Below, in pieces: positions 1-9,871 of a stretch of 60,000 nucleotides of DNA (positions are counted from its first letter, which is position 1; the number at the start of each line of letters is the position of its first letter). A program made the translations under genes and the position numbers. This DNA comes from Adiantum capillus-veneris (lineage: Eukaryota > Streptophyta > Polypodiopsida > Polypodiales > Pteridaceae). The stretch spans positions 138,658,529 through 138,718,528 of the forward strand of contig CM043964.1 of assembly GCA_014529385.2 (NCBI GenBank). The letters are read 5' to 3'. The notes beneath the pieces are model-generated. The model did no database searches, was not told the DNA's origin, and saw nothing but the letters and a program-made list of their open reading frames with translations.

Positions 1-1260
1 CATTTATGCCAGAGTGGAGTCAATACATTGTTGACTACTTGGAAAAATACACGTTTCTTGAAAATATCACCAAATCACGACAAAGAACCATAGAAATAGA
101 AGCTCGTGATTTCACTCTGATTGAAAATCAGCTCTAGAAAAGGGGAAAGGATAACCAGCTAAGAATGTGTCCAACGGAGAACATGTACATTCCAATCCTG
201 GAACAAGCACATGGAGGGATTAGTGGGGGCCATTTCTCAGGGGGAAAAAATAGCAAAAATTGTCCTCACCTTGGAAATATGGTGGCCAATATTACATATG
301 GTCACAAACGAATATACAAAACAAAGTGAGTCTTGTCAATGAACCAACATACCAATAAAGCGAGATGAGATGCCCTTACGGCCAATGATGGGAGCTAGAG
401 CTTTTGCCAAGTGGGGAATAGACTTTGTAGGACCAATCTCACCCATTGCTTACAAAATGTATGCCCAATACATCATCATAGCCACATATTATCTCACCAA
501 ATGGGTAGAAGCTAAAACTACACAAAAGGCTGATGACAGGACTACTACACAATTACTATACAAAAATGTCTTGTTAGATATGGTCTACCTATAGAAATTG
601 TCAGTGATCAAGGCACACATTTCATAAATGAGATAATCAAAAAATTTGTTGAAGACTTCATGATAGTTCATAAGAAGTCATCTCCCTACCACCCACAAGC
701 TAATGGCCAAGTAGAAGCTACAAATAAGACTCTATGCACAATCTTAACTAAGATAGTATCAGAGTCTATAACGGATTGGGATTAGAAGCTACATTCAACT
801 TTATGGGTGTATAGGATTTCTTACAAAACATCGATAGGCACAACATCCTACAACATGGTGTTTGGACTTAATGCTATACTGCCTATGGAATTCTTAATCT
901 CAACACTAAAGAATAGCAAAATGTCTAGAGTGGACAGGACATAAAATGTCTTCACGAATAGATGACCTTGAAACGCTAGATCAGCTTTTCTTGAAAGCAG
1001 TAGCTTCTATCTACGCACAAAAACAAAGGCAAAAAGAATTTTTTGATAAGCATTATGCTCCCAAAAATTCAAAACGGGCCTTTATGTCTTGGTTTACACG
1101 TTAAAACAACATGCAAAGAAACTTAAAAAGCGAGGGACGGGACCCTTTGTGATCAAAGACTTATCACCAAGTGGGGCCGTCAAGCTTGCTACATTGGACG
1201 GGAAAGAAATGCCTAACTATATTAGTGGTTATCGATTAAAAAGATTTCATCTATCACTAA
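1..1260 (+). pseudogene. Ty3/gypsy integrase, decayed (copy 1)
   Basis: This encodes the strand-transfer enzyme that inserts retrotransposon cDNA into chromosomes. The zinc-binding part lies near 200-350 (HGGISGGH, then a degraded C-x2-C). The catalytic core follows (DFVGPIS near 421, then a D in a SDQGTHF-type motif near 606, then the NGQVEATNK-type glutamate near 712). The SH3-like C-terminal part is at about 1089-1255 (GTGPFVIKDLSPSGAVKL). The frame breaks after the segment at 370-594, and there is an in-frame TAG at 783-785 where copy 2 has CAG. Other stops lie near 136. No functional protein can be made. Confidence 0.85.
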
Positions 1261-1440
1261 CCCCAAATATGCTCCAACAAATCCATCACGCAAAGCAATG
1301 GACGCACACAAAAGAGAAAATTGTTGCAAAAGCTCAAGCAAAGGCCAAGGAAATGACAACAAAAAGGAATCTTCTTCTACGGCAACAACAACATGGACCA
1401 CCTCTGAATATAAAAGCAATTCAAGTCAGAGGCTTTGACA

Positions 1441-1815
1441 ACGAGACCATACAGGAGCCCGAAATTGATGTCAAAATAGGACACAATCAAGTGAAGTCCA
1501 CAGTGATGCCTTCTTCGGGTGCTCAAGGTAACTTGATCTCCTATAGCCTTTACAAGTAACTTCAGCTTGACAATAAATTACAAGAAACAAAACAAAAACT
1601 CCATAGTTATTCAAAATACTGATCAAGGTACTAGGATGGACGGTGCTTATAGTACACGTCAACCAACATATCGATCCACATAAATTTTATGTGGTAGAAG
1701 ATACGCAAACACAGCATGCCTTATTGATAGGGCAACCTTGGCAAAGACGATATAATGTACAGCTTGACTGGAGTCAAAACACTGTGAGGATACAATTGGA
1801 TTCAAAAATATAGCA
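1441..1815 (+). pseudogene. Second retropepsin-like domain downstream of integrase (copy 1)
   Basis: After the integrase C-terminus and a basic linker the frame runs into a block that resembles a retroviral-type aspartic protease. It contains a short beta-rich lead (EIDVKIGHNQVKSTV), the active-site region read here as PSSGAQGN at about 1508-1531, and, after a frame change, HKFYVVEDTQTQHALLIGQPW (about 1676-1740), which resembles the C-terminal ILGRPW-type motif of Ty3/gypsy proteases. The catalytic Asp of copy 2 (DSGA) is Ser here, so this copy would be inactive. The usual protease lies upstream of RT, so a domain in this place is unexpected. It could also be a degenerate, non-catalytic retropepsin fold. 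Confidence 0.65.
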
Positions 1816-2069
1816 AGTTCCTTTTTCTCCAAAATCTGCAGACAAACAATCAGTGCTGCAACCGGCAGACAAAGGAAAACAACCCATAAAAGCACCCATT
1901 GTCCAACAATGGATTCCAAATACAAGGTAGGAAGAGCAAGTCATTAAGCCAAAGACTCTAGTCCACAACATATCATAATCCAAAGAACAAAAGTCACCAA
2001 AGCGCACCCCAACAAAACAACTTATTCAGTACAACAAAGCTATCAAGAAGATTTGTCAGGAAGGATCAA

Positions 2070-2477
2070 ATGGCCAAGCAGAAGCAACAAAAAATTGTAG
2101 ATAACTCTCCAACAACATTTCATACAAACAAGAAGCCAAAACCAAACTCTTGCCAAACACAGATATGGGTACCAAAGAAGCTACTCCAAGGTCAAAGTCA
2201 ACATACAAGATTTTGGATTCGAAAGCAACAACCTCAAGAATTGCTAGTATACAATTTCCACAAACAAACAACGGCAAGTTCCACTCGACTAATACCCAAA
2301 GTTCGGATTTGGAAACCTAAGCAAAGAACAATCACATATACAAAAACAATGAGCATCCTGGCTTCACAAACTCTATTGACCATCAAAGAACGAGCAAGAA
2401 TACTGGAGGGTTTATTGTTTAGACAACTTCCCCAGGCACATACTTTCATACAAAGCTTCAACATCGACTGCCAATAA
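2070..2477 (+). pseudogene. Conserved C-terminal tail of the copy 1/2 polyprotein
   Basis: This is an open segment of 135 codons in the last part of the element before the polypurine tract. It matches the segment at 31269-31694 in copy 2. The best-kept stretches are PKPNSCQ-x-QIWVPKKLL near the start and ASQTLLTIKERARILEGLLF near the end. The middle is rich in Gln, Thr and Lys. I recognise no family. It probably formed the C-terminus of pol after the second protease-like domain, or a small separate ORF. The ATG at 2070 is not supported as a true start, because similarity to copy 2 begins further upstream in another frame. Confidence 0.55.
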
Positions 2478-2631
2478 GCATTAGGCTTATACCTTCCTCT
2501 TGCATCGCATTAATTTTTCCATGCATTATTTGAGTATGCATATAGGGCCACATTACATGGCCAGCATTAGCACTTCTTTTAAGTTCCATACACAGCACAT
2601 GCCCAAGGACGCAACACTGTCATCTAGGACT

Positions 2632-2646
2632 AGGAAAGGGGGAGAA
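2632..2646 (+). other. Polypurine tract (copy 1)
   Basis: A 15-nt purine run lies directly before TGACACGC at 2648. In copy 2 an equivalent run (31693-31709) lies before CAACACGC. Position after the last coding segment and the TG that follows fit the plus-strand primer and 3' LTR start of an LTR retrotransposon. Confidence 0.65.
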
Positions 2647-2647
2647 C

Positions 2648-4190
2648 TGACACGCAACAAGTGAAAAAAGCGCACTATTTTCCTTGATTTTATGGGTTTT
2701 TGCATTTGATTGCGAGTATTTTGGTAAACTTGAGTAAATATGCCCTTAAATATTATGTAATAACATATGACAGAGGACAAACACCAAGATGAGCCTCTAG
2801 GAGTATGTATATATGTAAAAATCACAATTTTCATGCAAAAAAAGTGAGAAAATGGAGAAATCCACTCAAAAATACTACGGATAGATGTATATAGTGATTT
2901 GTTATGCTATTATCTAATTATCTTGATTTTTTGATCATTTTTGGATCAAGTTAGATATTTTCCTTTATTTTTGATTAATTTTAGTAAAAAACAAAGAAAA
3001 ATAGAAAAATCAGGTGAAATGACGACATGGGGACAAAAGAAAAATATAGGAGTGATCAATAAGTTATTGATAGCTTATGGTGAAGACGAGGTGCAAATAG
3101 AGCAACGGGAATTCAAATGATGAAATTTTTGGTCTAAATGACAAATTTTTTTAAACAGAGCAACGGGAATTCAAATGAAGAAATTTTTGAGCCTAAAGTA
3201 TATTTCACAACAAGATAGAAGCACATGTCAAATCTGGTAAAAAGTGGCTAGGAAACCCCGATATAAGTTTCTTTGGGCCCACTTAATAGCTCATTTTCAC
3301 TATTCACAAGTGAGAGAGAGCTTGGGAGACCTCGAGCAATCGGATCTTTTGCAACTCCGTACAATGCACACGACACATTGACCGGTGCCAAATATGAGAG
3401 GTAGACTCATTACGATGAGCTTTTCTTGTTCCACACTCCCTTTGTCACGAAAAACTACAAAAAATGGCAATGTGGCTTCGCGGGGAAGAAACTGAAAAGG
3501 GCTTGTAACGCATCAACCACCCAACTAGTTGCTACAAGACTTGACGGGAGGTTAACCTAACCTACAAGAACACCTCTATGACCTCCAATGACCTAACCGG
3601 AAAAACCCTAACCTCTTTGGGCACTACAGAGACTGATCGAGAAAGAATCGTCGAAACAACGTGAAACTTCATAAGAAGATACGTCTCAAGCATGTTTATA
3701 AGCCAAGTGAGCCTCCTCCCGGATGGATCATCAAAAGTGGGCCCAAATATTGGGTAAGGCTTCGGGACCACAAAGCGTCCTTTGGGCCTCACGGTCGAGC
3801 TAGGTGTCCGTTTGCCACCAAACTTCACAGGCGTCATCGACATATCATCAACAACCAACATGTAAGGTCAAACATCAAGAAAAGTTGTCTCCGACAGTCT
3901 CGTCAGCAAAAGATGCTATTTGAGTGACAAATCACCAAAAAGAGCATATGTGAGTTCAAATGATTCATCATAGCCACAGGAGGGTGCCCAATAGCATCCA
4001 CATGCGGGGGAATTAAAGATCAAGAAGAATCTTTACAAAAACACGGCCACAATGGAGATATCTCTGTTAGAGACTAAAATGCCATGCAGGGAGTTTCAAA
4101 ACTGAAGAACTGACTGTTTAAAGTGAAAATCAGCTAGCAGGTCTTAGGACACATTCACAAAACACCACAAGGCACCAAGACAAGTTTTTA
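2648..4190 (+). mobile_element. Start of presumed 3' LTR, non-coding (copy 1)
   Basis: The segment begins with TG after the PPT. A TATA-like stretch lies near 2804-2815, preceded by GAGCCTCTAGG. A similar block (GAGCCTCTATGG then TGTATATAA) occurs at 18674-18699 in the presumed 5' LTR of copy 2. The stretch is collinear with 31711-33270. A local duplication of GAGCAACGGGAATTCAAATG sits at about 3100 and 3158, and copy 2 has only one diverged form. Short ORFs here are not conserved as protein. Confidence 0.5.
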
Positions 4191-4197
4191 TCATTGA

Positions 4198-5892
4198 AGA
4201 CATCATACGCGTATGATGTCTCACACACAGATTTGGCACAAGAAACACACATGATTTCACCAAACCATTCTGTATACCCTCCACATGGAGCACAGAAGAT
4301 TTCATCAGATTTGGAGCCAATAAGGGTATCCAAGAACCAAAAAACGCGAAGTTTCAGCCTAATTTCATTTTTTGGCTTTAGACTTATCAAAATGGCTCCA
4401 AATCATGTGAAATCTTCTACACACCATAAACATAGCCTAAATATCACATGCCTATGCTCAAAAATGCATTTTTCAAAAATAGACATCATACACGTATAAA
4501 GTCTAATTCTGCCATAGAGTGCTGCCAACATTTTGATCATCGAGACTTGTCAAGCATATCACACCAAGCCTCTACACCAAATATGGACAAAATTGGGAAT
4601 GTATTGGTCACTACTAACCTCATTTTCAAAAGCAAAGTGTCATAATCTGTTTTATGGCCTTGAGCTCAAGAGCACTTATCCAATTTCATGTGTGCACTTA
4701 TCAAATCCTTATAAGCATCATGGACTGTATCTACAACAAGTCTGGGCCAAGAATTCTAAAATACACATTATACGCGTATAATGTCTACCAGCCCTGACAT
4801 GACATGCTATCTTGTTTTTGAAGCCTCTAGCTCTTTGAACACATCATCATGAGCCCCCCAGCACACATCAATCACAAATGGATGTGTTTTGACCTTCATT
4901 CACTCAAAAGAGCGGAATCATGTGTGATGACACCTCTTCAAGCCATTTTACACACTTCACAAATTCAAAATCATATCAGAGGTCAAGGACACCTTACACA
5001 AGCCATATACAACCAGCATGTGGAATTTCAAGCTGTTTTGTATCAAGAGACTTTATACGTGTATAATGTCTAAACTATTATATAGAGGCCAAATCAAGAA
5101 ATTCTTAGCACAAGGTTATGCACCATGTTATATACAATTCATACCTTCAAATTGGGCAAGTTTGGGCTAGGTTATGACCACTAGGAGATTAAAAAATCAA
5201 AAAAATCCCTCCAAACGAGTATTCTAGGCCCCATCCAATTAACCCACCTCCAAATAAGAATCAGAGTTGATGAAGAGAGTCCCCGTCACCAAAGAAAGCT
5301 ATGGAGGACATCTCTTTATACGCGTATATTGTCTCCCTATGGCCAAATGGCAGCTTTGGGCAAAATTTTCACTTCCAAGGCCTTTATCCCTACAATATCA
5401 ACCCAAAGCTCAAGTCCCATCAAATTCTGTGGCTTTTACCCATTTTAACCCCAATATCGAAATCCAAAGTTCTATGATTCATATTTGGCTCCAAGCGCAA
5501 AGAAGAAACCGAAATCAAATCCTGATGACACGAGAGGGTATCCCATGCTAATGACCACTTACACTTCAAGCCTGAGTCATTTTTAACAGAGTAGACATTA
5601 TACGCGTATAATGTCTCTCCGCTTTGAAAATGAACCTAGAGACTAACTTAAACCCATATAAGCCCCCACAACATGATTGTGAGAGCATCTATCTTATTTC
5701 ATCCCATTTGGAGCCTCATATACTCAAAACTAAGCCAAAATCCAGTTTCAAGCTTGCAAGGAATTCTGGTGGTCATAGCTTGTCCAAATGACATCCAAAT
5801 TGAAATCCACGCATATATTCATGAAGTACATGATGAGAGATATGCACATGTGAAATATCATTCTGTTTTGAGCACTTAGACGTATAATGTCT
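4198..5892. repeat. Palindrome array A: seven dyad sites, period about 284 bp
   Basis: Sites start at 4198, 4481, 4763, 5048, 5311, 5593 and 5878 (the last is a half-site). Spacings are 283, 282, 285, 263, 282 and 285. Each intact site is a 24-bp dyad around a central CGCG or CGTG. The sites at 4198 (left arm AGACATCATACG) and 5593 (AGACATTATACG) are perfect palindromes. Sequence between sites is AT-rich and only faintly alike from unit to unit, with recurring bits such as ATTTCATCNNATTTGGAG. The array is collinear with array C at 33274-35001. Confidence 0.9.
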
Positions 5893-6048
5893 CACCACAT
5901 CAATCTATCCCAAAAGCAATCATAACCATGTGTGTTGCACCCTTAGGCCCTAATTAACCTGTTTTTCAATTAAAAGTCATTTGGACAGCTAGAAACTGAG
6001 AAAATGCAAGATTAGCTAACTTTCGCACTTGAAGTATCTGCAGGATCT

Positions 6049-6095
6049 ATGGAGACCAATAAATCACCAGCAAAGAAGAAAAGAATGTCATCCGA
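6049..6095 (+). pseudogene. ORF start with NLS-like peptide shared with copy 2
   Basis: From ATG 6049 the frame reads METNKSPAKKKRM, matching MESSKSPPKKKRM at 35160. SPxKKKR resembles a monopartite nuclear localisation signal. Just upstream is CTGCAG/GATCT, which could be a splice acceptor. Past this point copy 1 and copy 2 no longer align as DNA. In copy 1 the ATG frame soon becomes unlike protein, while the next frame leads into the exon at 6084-6191. That could mean a one-base frameshift after the basic peptide. Confidence 0.4.
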
Positions 6096-7845
6096 ATGCA
6101 CTTCCCTGACGATGCCAATGTACCAACAGGCTTGCTTGACAGCCTCCAAGAAAAATTTGACCAAGCAAAAGCCACCCTACAGCAGGCACAGGTATGCTTT
6201 TAACTCCATTTGATTGTAGTATAATACCTGCAAAGTACTGGTTTGGATGTACAATACACTATAGTCTATATACTGTTGTGGAATGATTCCACAATAATAC
6301 CTATAAAGTAGATTGATTACAATAAATAATAGTAACATACCTGCAAAGTAACGGTTGCAATACCGATATTATGGCTCTATCGTACTGGGATGGGTAGAAT
6401 GTGGTACCACAAAAACGAATAATAAAAAAAGATAATAGTATGACAATAACATCAATTTGGTGTGAAAATGGTATTGTAAGTTTTACAATACCGGTATTAT
6501 GGCTCTATCATACCGGGATGGGTAGAATGTGGTACCACAAAACCGAATAATAAAAAAAGATAATAGTATGACAATAACATCAATTCGGTAAGGGTAGATG
6601 ACAATACCGGTAGGATGTTATCATACCGGTAGGATATATCCTACCGTATGATTACATCCTACCGGTATGATTATATCCTATCGGTATGATTACATCCTAC
6701 CGGTATGATTACATCTTACCGGTATGGTTATATCATACCGGTATGATTATATCCTACCGGTATGATTACATCTTACCGGTATGGTTATATCCTACCGGTA
6801 TGATTATATCCTACCGGTATGGTTAGATCCGACCGGTATGATTACACCCTAACGGTATGATAAAATCCAACCGGTTTGATCTTATCCTTTCGGTATAATG
6901 TTATCCTACCGGTATGATGTTATACTATCCAATATAATAACATCATACCGGTGGGATAACATCATACCGGCAGGATGTAATCATACCCGTATGATAACAT
7001 TATTATACCAATCTTCAAGCATTCATACCGATTTTATACATGTTTGACATTGTCTGATAACAGAGGTCTCTTGCCTACAGGAAGAATTATCCAAATGCTT
7101 GGAGTGTGAGGAAATCTTTGGTCTCTGTTTCACGTTTGTGACAGACATGATTAGTCAAACAATGCTACCTGAAACCATAGTCTTGCCTGCACGAGTTTCA
7201 GTTCCTGGACATAGTGTTGTTCTCATTGATGTGTGCAATGCTTGTGGTGTAAAAATTCATGATCACAATCGCTCAAGCCATGTTTTTCTATTGCCTTGTT
7301 CACATGCATACCATGCATTCTGCTATGCTCACTTGGCTGAGAAAGGAAAGTGCCTGCTTAAGGGTTGCCCCGGAGTTATTTTTGCAGAAGACCAATCCCT
7401 TCTAAAGAAGAAGCTAGTTGAACCATGCCCAATAACAGGTGAGAAAATTGTTTCAACGGGTAAGAAACACACCATTGTTTTAATCAGGTGGTTGATTTTT
7501 GTCTTCTCTGATGTTTTTTCAGAGTCAAGCTACTTCATAACTACTGCCGGTAAAGAGACAGGGAACGATGCAGTGACGCCTGCATACAAGACACCTGTGG
7601 AGGTTTTGCTTGATGAAAGTGTCCCTGGTAATGCTGAGAAACCTGTTTCGGAAACAACAGAAGAAGAACAAAACTTTGAGGTAAAGGAGCAGAGTACGAC
7701 TGGTGCTGAAGGGAAAACCCAAAATGAGGAAGATGATGTGTTGCTAGACACTGGCGTGTGGGTGACAAGATCAAAGACCCCGAGAAAACGAGGCCAACGT
7801 GGCAAGAGATATGCATATACAAAGAAGAAGCCTTTTGACACATAA
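6063..7845 (+). CDS. RING-H2-type zinc finger protein, three exons (5' end uncertain)
   Basis: The exon model is (about 6063)..6191, 7081..7438 and 7523..7845. Intron 1 (6192-7080, GTATGC...CCTACAG) joins in phase 0, LQQAQ to EELSKCLECEE. Intron 2 (7439-7522, GTGAG...TTTTTTCAG) is 84 bp with no stop, so an unspliced reading stays open. A RING-H2 pattern lies in the second exon at about 7234-7368: C-x2-C-x17-C-x-H-x2-H-x2-C-x9-C-x4-C (CNAC, CSHAYHAFC). The last spacing is x4 rather than x2. Such domains often act in ubiquitin E3 ligases. The rest is an acidic linker and a basic tail (RSKTPRKRGQRGKR). The first exon reads as a coiled helix (LLDSLQEKFDQAKATLQQAQ). No ATG is clear: a TAA at 6060-6062 precedes the frame, so the start is at 6096 (Met-His), in a missing exon, or lost by frameshift from 6049. 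It abuts a retroelement and may itself be a multicopy element gene. Confidence 0.55.
6357..6596 (+). repeat. 128-bp tandem duplication in intron 1
   Basis: Two adjacent copies (about 6357-6484 and 6485-6596) share TATTATGGCTCTATC, GATGGGTAGAATGTGG and AATAATAAAAAAAGATAATA in the same order, with few differences. Both begin with a TACCGRTA-type core related to the minisatellite that follows. Confidence 0.85.
6600..6995. repeat. 19-bp minisatellite with self-complementary core, intron 1
   Basis: About fifteen or more copies of a 19-bp unit, ATCCTACCGGTATGATTAC and variants, run head to tail in the middle (about 6645-6920). The core TACCGGTA is a palindrome. At both ends the unit appears in the other orientation (TACCGGTAGGAT at 6615-6640, CATACCGGTGGGAT at 6948-6975), so the block as a whole can fold back on itself. 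Confidence 0.9.
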
Positions 7846-8468
7846 GGCATATATGTGGCTACTTGTGCACAACACAAATGGCTAACCTTTACACATGGAT
7901 TATAAGAGGTACTTCATATATGATATTGGCACATCACACTTCTAGGTGGGAGAGGATGTTCCCACAAGAGGTGCAACAAAAACCTCCATCCCAACAATCC
8001 TCCCCTGGGTGGGTTTTGGTTGCATATTACTCACACAAGATTATCCTCACCTCAAAACACACTAGGGTGAGGTACACAAAACACAAGTCTCCCCTTGAAC
8101 AAAAGTAGGTAGAGACACACACACTCCTCTCCTACACACACACACACACATATAGAGGGTAAGGTACACAAGCGTGTAATGCTCATAGTATATCATCATA
8201 TGACAGGCCAACATTGTTGTCGTCATTGTTGTCATCTTTGGTGTCTCCATTCGCAAGGTTAATTTTGGCTTTATCTTTATCTTTGAAATGCTCTTTATGA
8301 TTTGTAACTTGTTAAGAGTTGAATCTACAATACATATCCAAGGGTAGCCCTTCAAGAGAGCTTTCAAATGAGTCCTTAAGTGCTACTTTTGGATCAAACA
8401 TAAGCAAGTCGTTTTTCTATTAGAATCCAAGATTTTGGAGCTCATTCTTTGGTTTCTATAAAATCCAT
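7846..8468. other. Downstream flank of the RING gene, no gene seen
   Basis: AT-rich sequence with a short (CA)n at 8135-8151. No conserved coding segment is visible on either strand. The region could hold the 3' UTR of the RING gene, but no strong polyadenylation signal was identified. Confidence 0.4.
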
Positions 8469-8469
8469 T

Positions 8470-8500
<31 letters not shown>

Positions 8501-8643
8501 CGCGTGCACGTGTGCACGCGTGCACGAGTGCGTGTGCACATGCGTGTGCGTGTGCACATGCGTGTGCGTGTGCACGTGTGCGTGCATGCGTGCGTGTGCA
8601 CGTGCAGGTGCGCATGCAGGTGCATGTGCGTGTGCATGTGCGT
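8469..8643. repeat. Long alternating purine-pyrimidine tract (TG/CG/CA)
   Basis: (TG)n passes into (CG)n and then a mosaic of TGTGCA, TGCG and CATGCG. Alternation is almost unbroken for about 175 bp, with breaks near 8525 (CGAG) and two GCAGG steps after 8600. ORFs of Val-Cys-Ala-Arg repeats across it are composition artefacts. Confidence 0.95.
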
Positions 8644-9169
8644 GATATTTGAATGTGTGTTTTGAGAGGGAGAAAGCCTTACATGATAGTCATTTGTAGC
8701 ACGTGCAGTCTCTCTTTACAATGAGATTCAGCCCTACATGCATGTCTCTGTAGTCTGCGCATGCTCTTTCCTATAGTTCTTGACACTTCCATTCACCAGA
8801 TCCTCTATATGACCTCCCTGATGTATCCTCATTGCAAGTGCTCACTCTGCAAGCTGTGTGCATTTGGCACTTCTATACAGCACCAACTCAGTGGTGCAGC
8901 AATAGGTTTTCACTAGGATTAGCCATTTGCATGGTCTGTAGCTCTATCCCAGATCGATGGTGCTTAATCAGCAATGAATCACCTCAAGTTTGGTTTGCAT
9001 AATAGTTTACTAGAGCTTACAGGGTGAATCTGCAACACTTTCTATCTACAATAGGATTGGGTCGGATTCATCTCATGTATGCATTATGTGGTTGGATGTA
9101 TCAGTTGTTGTGGTTTCTGTACAGAGATTGAGATCTATGTCTTAGATAGCCTCCTTTCATTGCGCTGTG
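8644..9169. other. Unassigned flank before the LINE relic
   Basis: No domain or repeat is recognised. This may include the decayed 5' part of the LINE, whose 5' end cannot be placed. Confidence 0.3.
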
Positions 9170-9829
9170 CATTTTGATAGGGGTTGGTATATTGTTGTAT
9201 GCTCGTAGGGAAGGATCTTCTTGCTTTATGTTTGACTCTTTGTTTGTGTTTAAGCCATGGGAAGTTTTTTGGAGGCCAGTTTTGAGATCAAAGCCTGTTT
9301 GTTTGAGGACTTTGAGGAGGCTTGGAAATCTTGGAATAGCCCACCTCCTGCTCTCAAAGTTTGTATTCCTGTGTAGGAACTCATGGACCCGGTTGGACAA
9401 TATGCTATATAATACAGTCATTTTGTTTTCCTTGGGTAAAAGGCCTACTGCACAAGATGTCGGGCAATGGGTTAATTTTCTTCTCAAACTCCAAGTTGCC
9501 TGTTGAGGAGTTTATTTTGGTGCTTGTGAATTTTACGAATTCCTCTTGGTGGATACTGAAGCAAAAAATTTGTTTTTTGGAAATGTCTCCATTATACTTT
9601 CGTACTCATATGAATCATGTTCTGTCGTGGGATTTGAAAAAGGACTATCAAAGACTTATTTTTCATAAATGCCTGATATGGGTGGGCAAAACTGGATGCA
9701 AATACCAACAAGTTTTTCATTCTATGGGACACTCACAAACCTACACCAGAAGGAATTATGGTTGATTCGGGGGACCCGTGGGTGGGCAAGCACCGATTCA
9801 AGCTTAAATAGGGCCAGTTTGCAAATTTG

Positions 9830-9871
9830 TGTTTTAGGTGTGGTAAATTTAGGCCCATGCAATTTGAATGC
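9830..9871 (+). pseudogene. LINE ORF1 CCHC zinc knuckle
   Basis: The reading is C-x2-C-x4-P-x4-C followed by P and E. This is the usual spacing of the knuckle that ends plant LINE ORF1 proteins, with His lost. Such knuckles bind the element RNA. The frame is closed on both sides by stops. Confidence 0.65.

Larger units (their letters stand above)
1..6092 (+). mobile_element. Large Ty3/gypsy retrotransposon, copy 1 (3' part only)
   Basis: The left end is cut by the window. The whole segment is collinear with 29217-35199 (copy 2): integrase, protease-like domain, conserved tail, polypurine tract, long non-coding 3' region and a seven-site palindrome array. Similarity stops just after an ATG that both copies share (6049 and 35160). 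Integrase motifs, the PPT and the Asp-type PBS of copy 2 identify an LTR retrotransposon. A non-chromoviral Tat/Athila-like lineage is my best guess. No chromodomain is seen. Coding parts are interrupted, so this copy is dead. The right end of the 3' LTR could not be located. Confidence 0.8.

Noticed and set aside
4194-5073. A series of ORFs in array A ending at the dyad sites
   Set aside because: The dyad contains CGTATAA, so a TAA occurs at each site. The ORFs are not conserved in array C.
6049-6070. Similarity of the KKKRM peptide to a viral nuclear localisation signal as a sign of virus origin
   Set aside because: Short basic peptides of this type are common in cellular proteins; no other viral feature accompanies it.
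7525-7877. Three overlapping minus-strand ORFs under the RING gene
   Set aside because: Shadows of the plus-strand coding exon; no conserved motif.
8383-8665. Three long ORFs across the TG/CG/CA tract, both strands
   Set aside because: Simple repeats lack stops; the products are pure dipeptide or tetrapeptide repeats.
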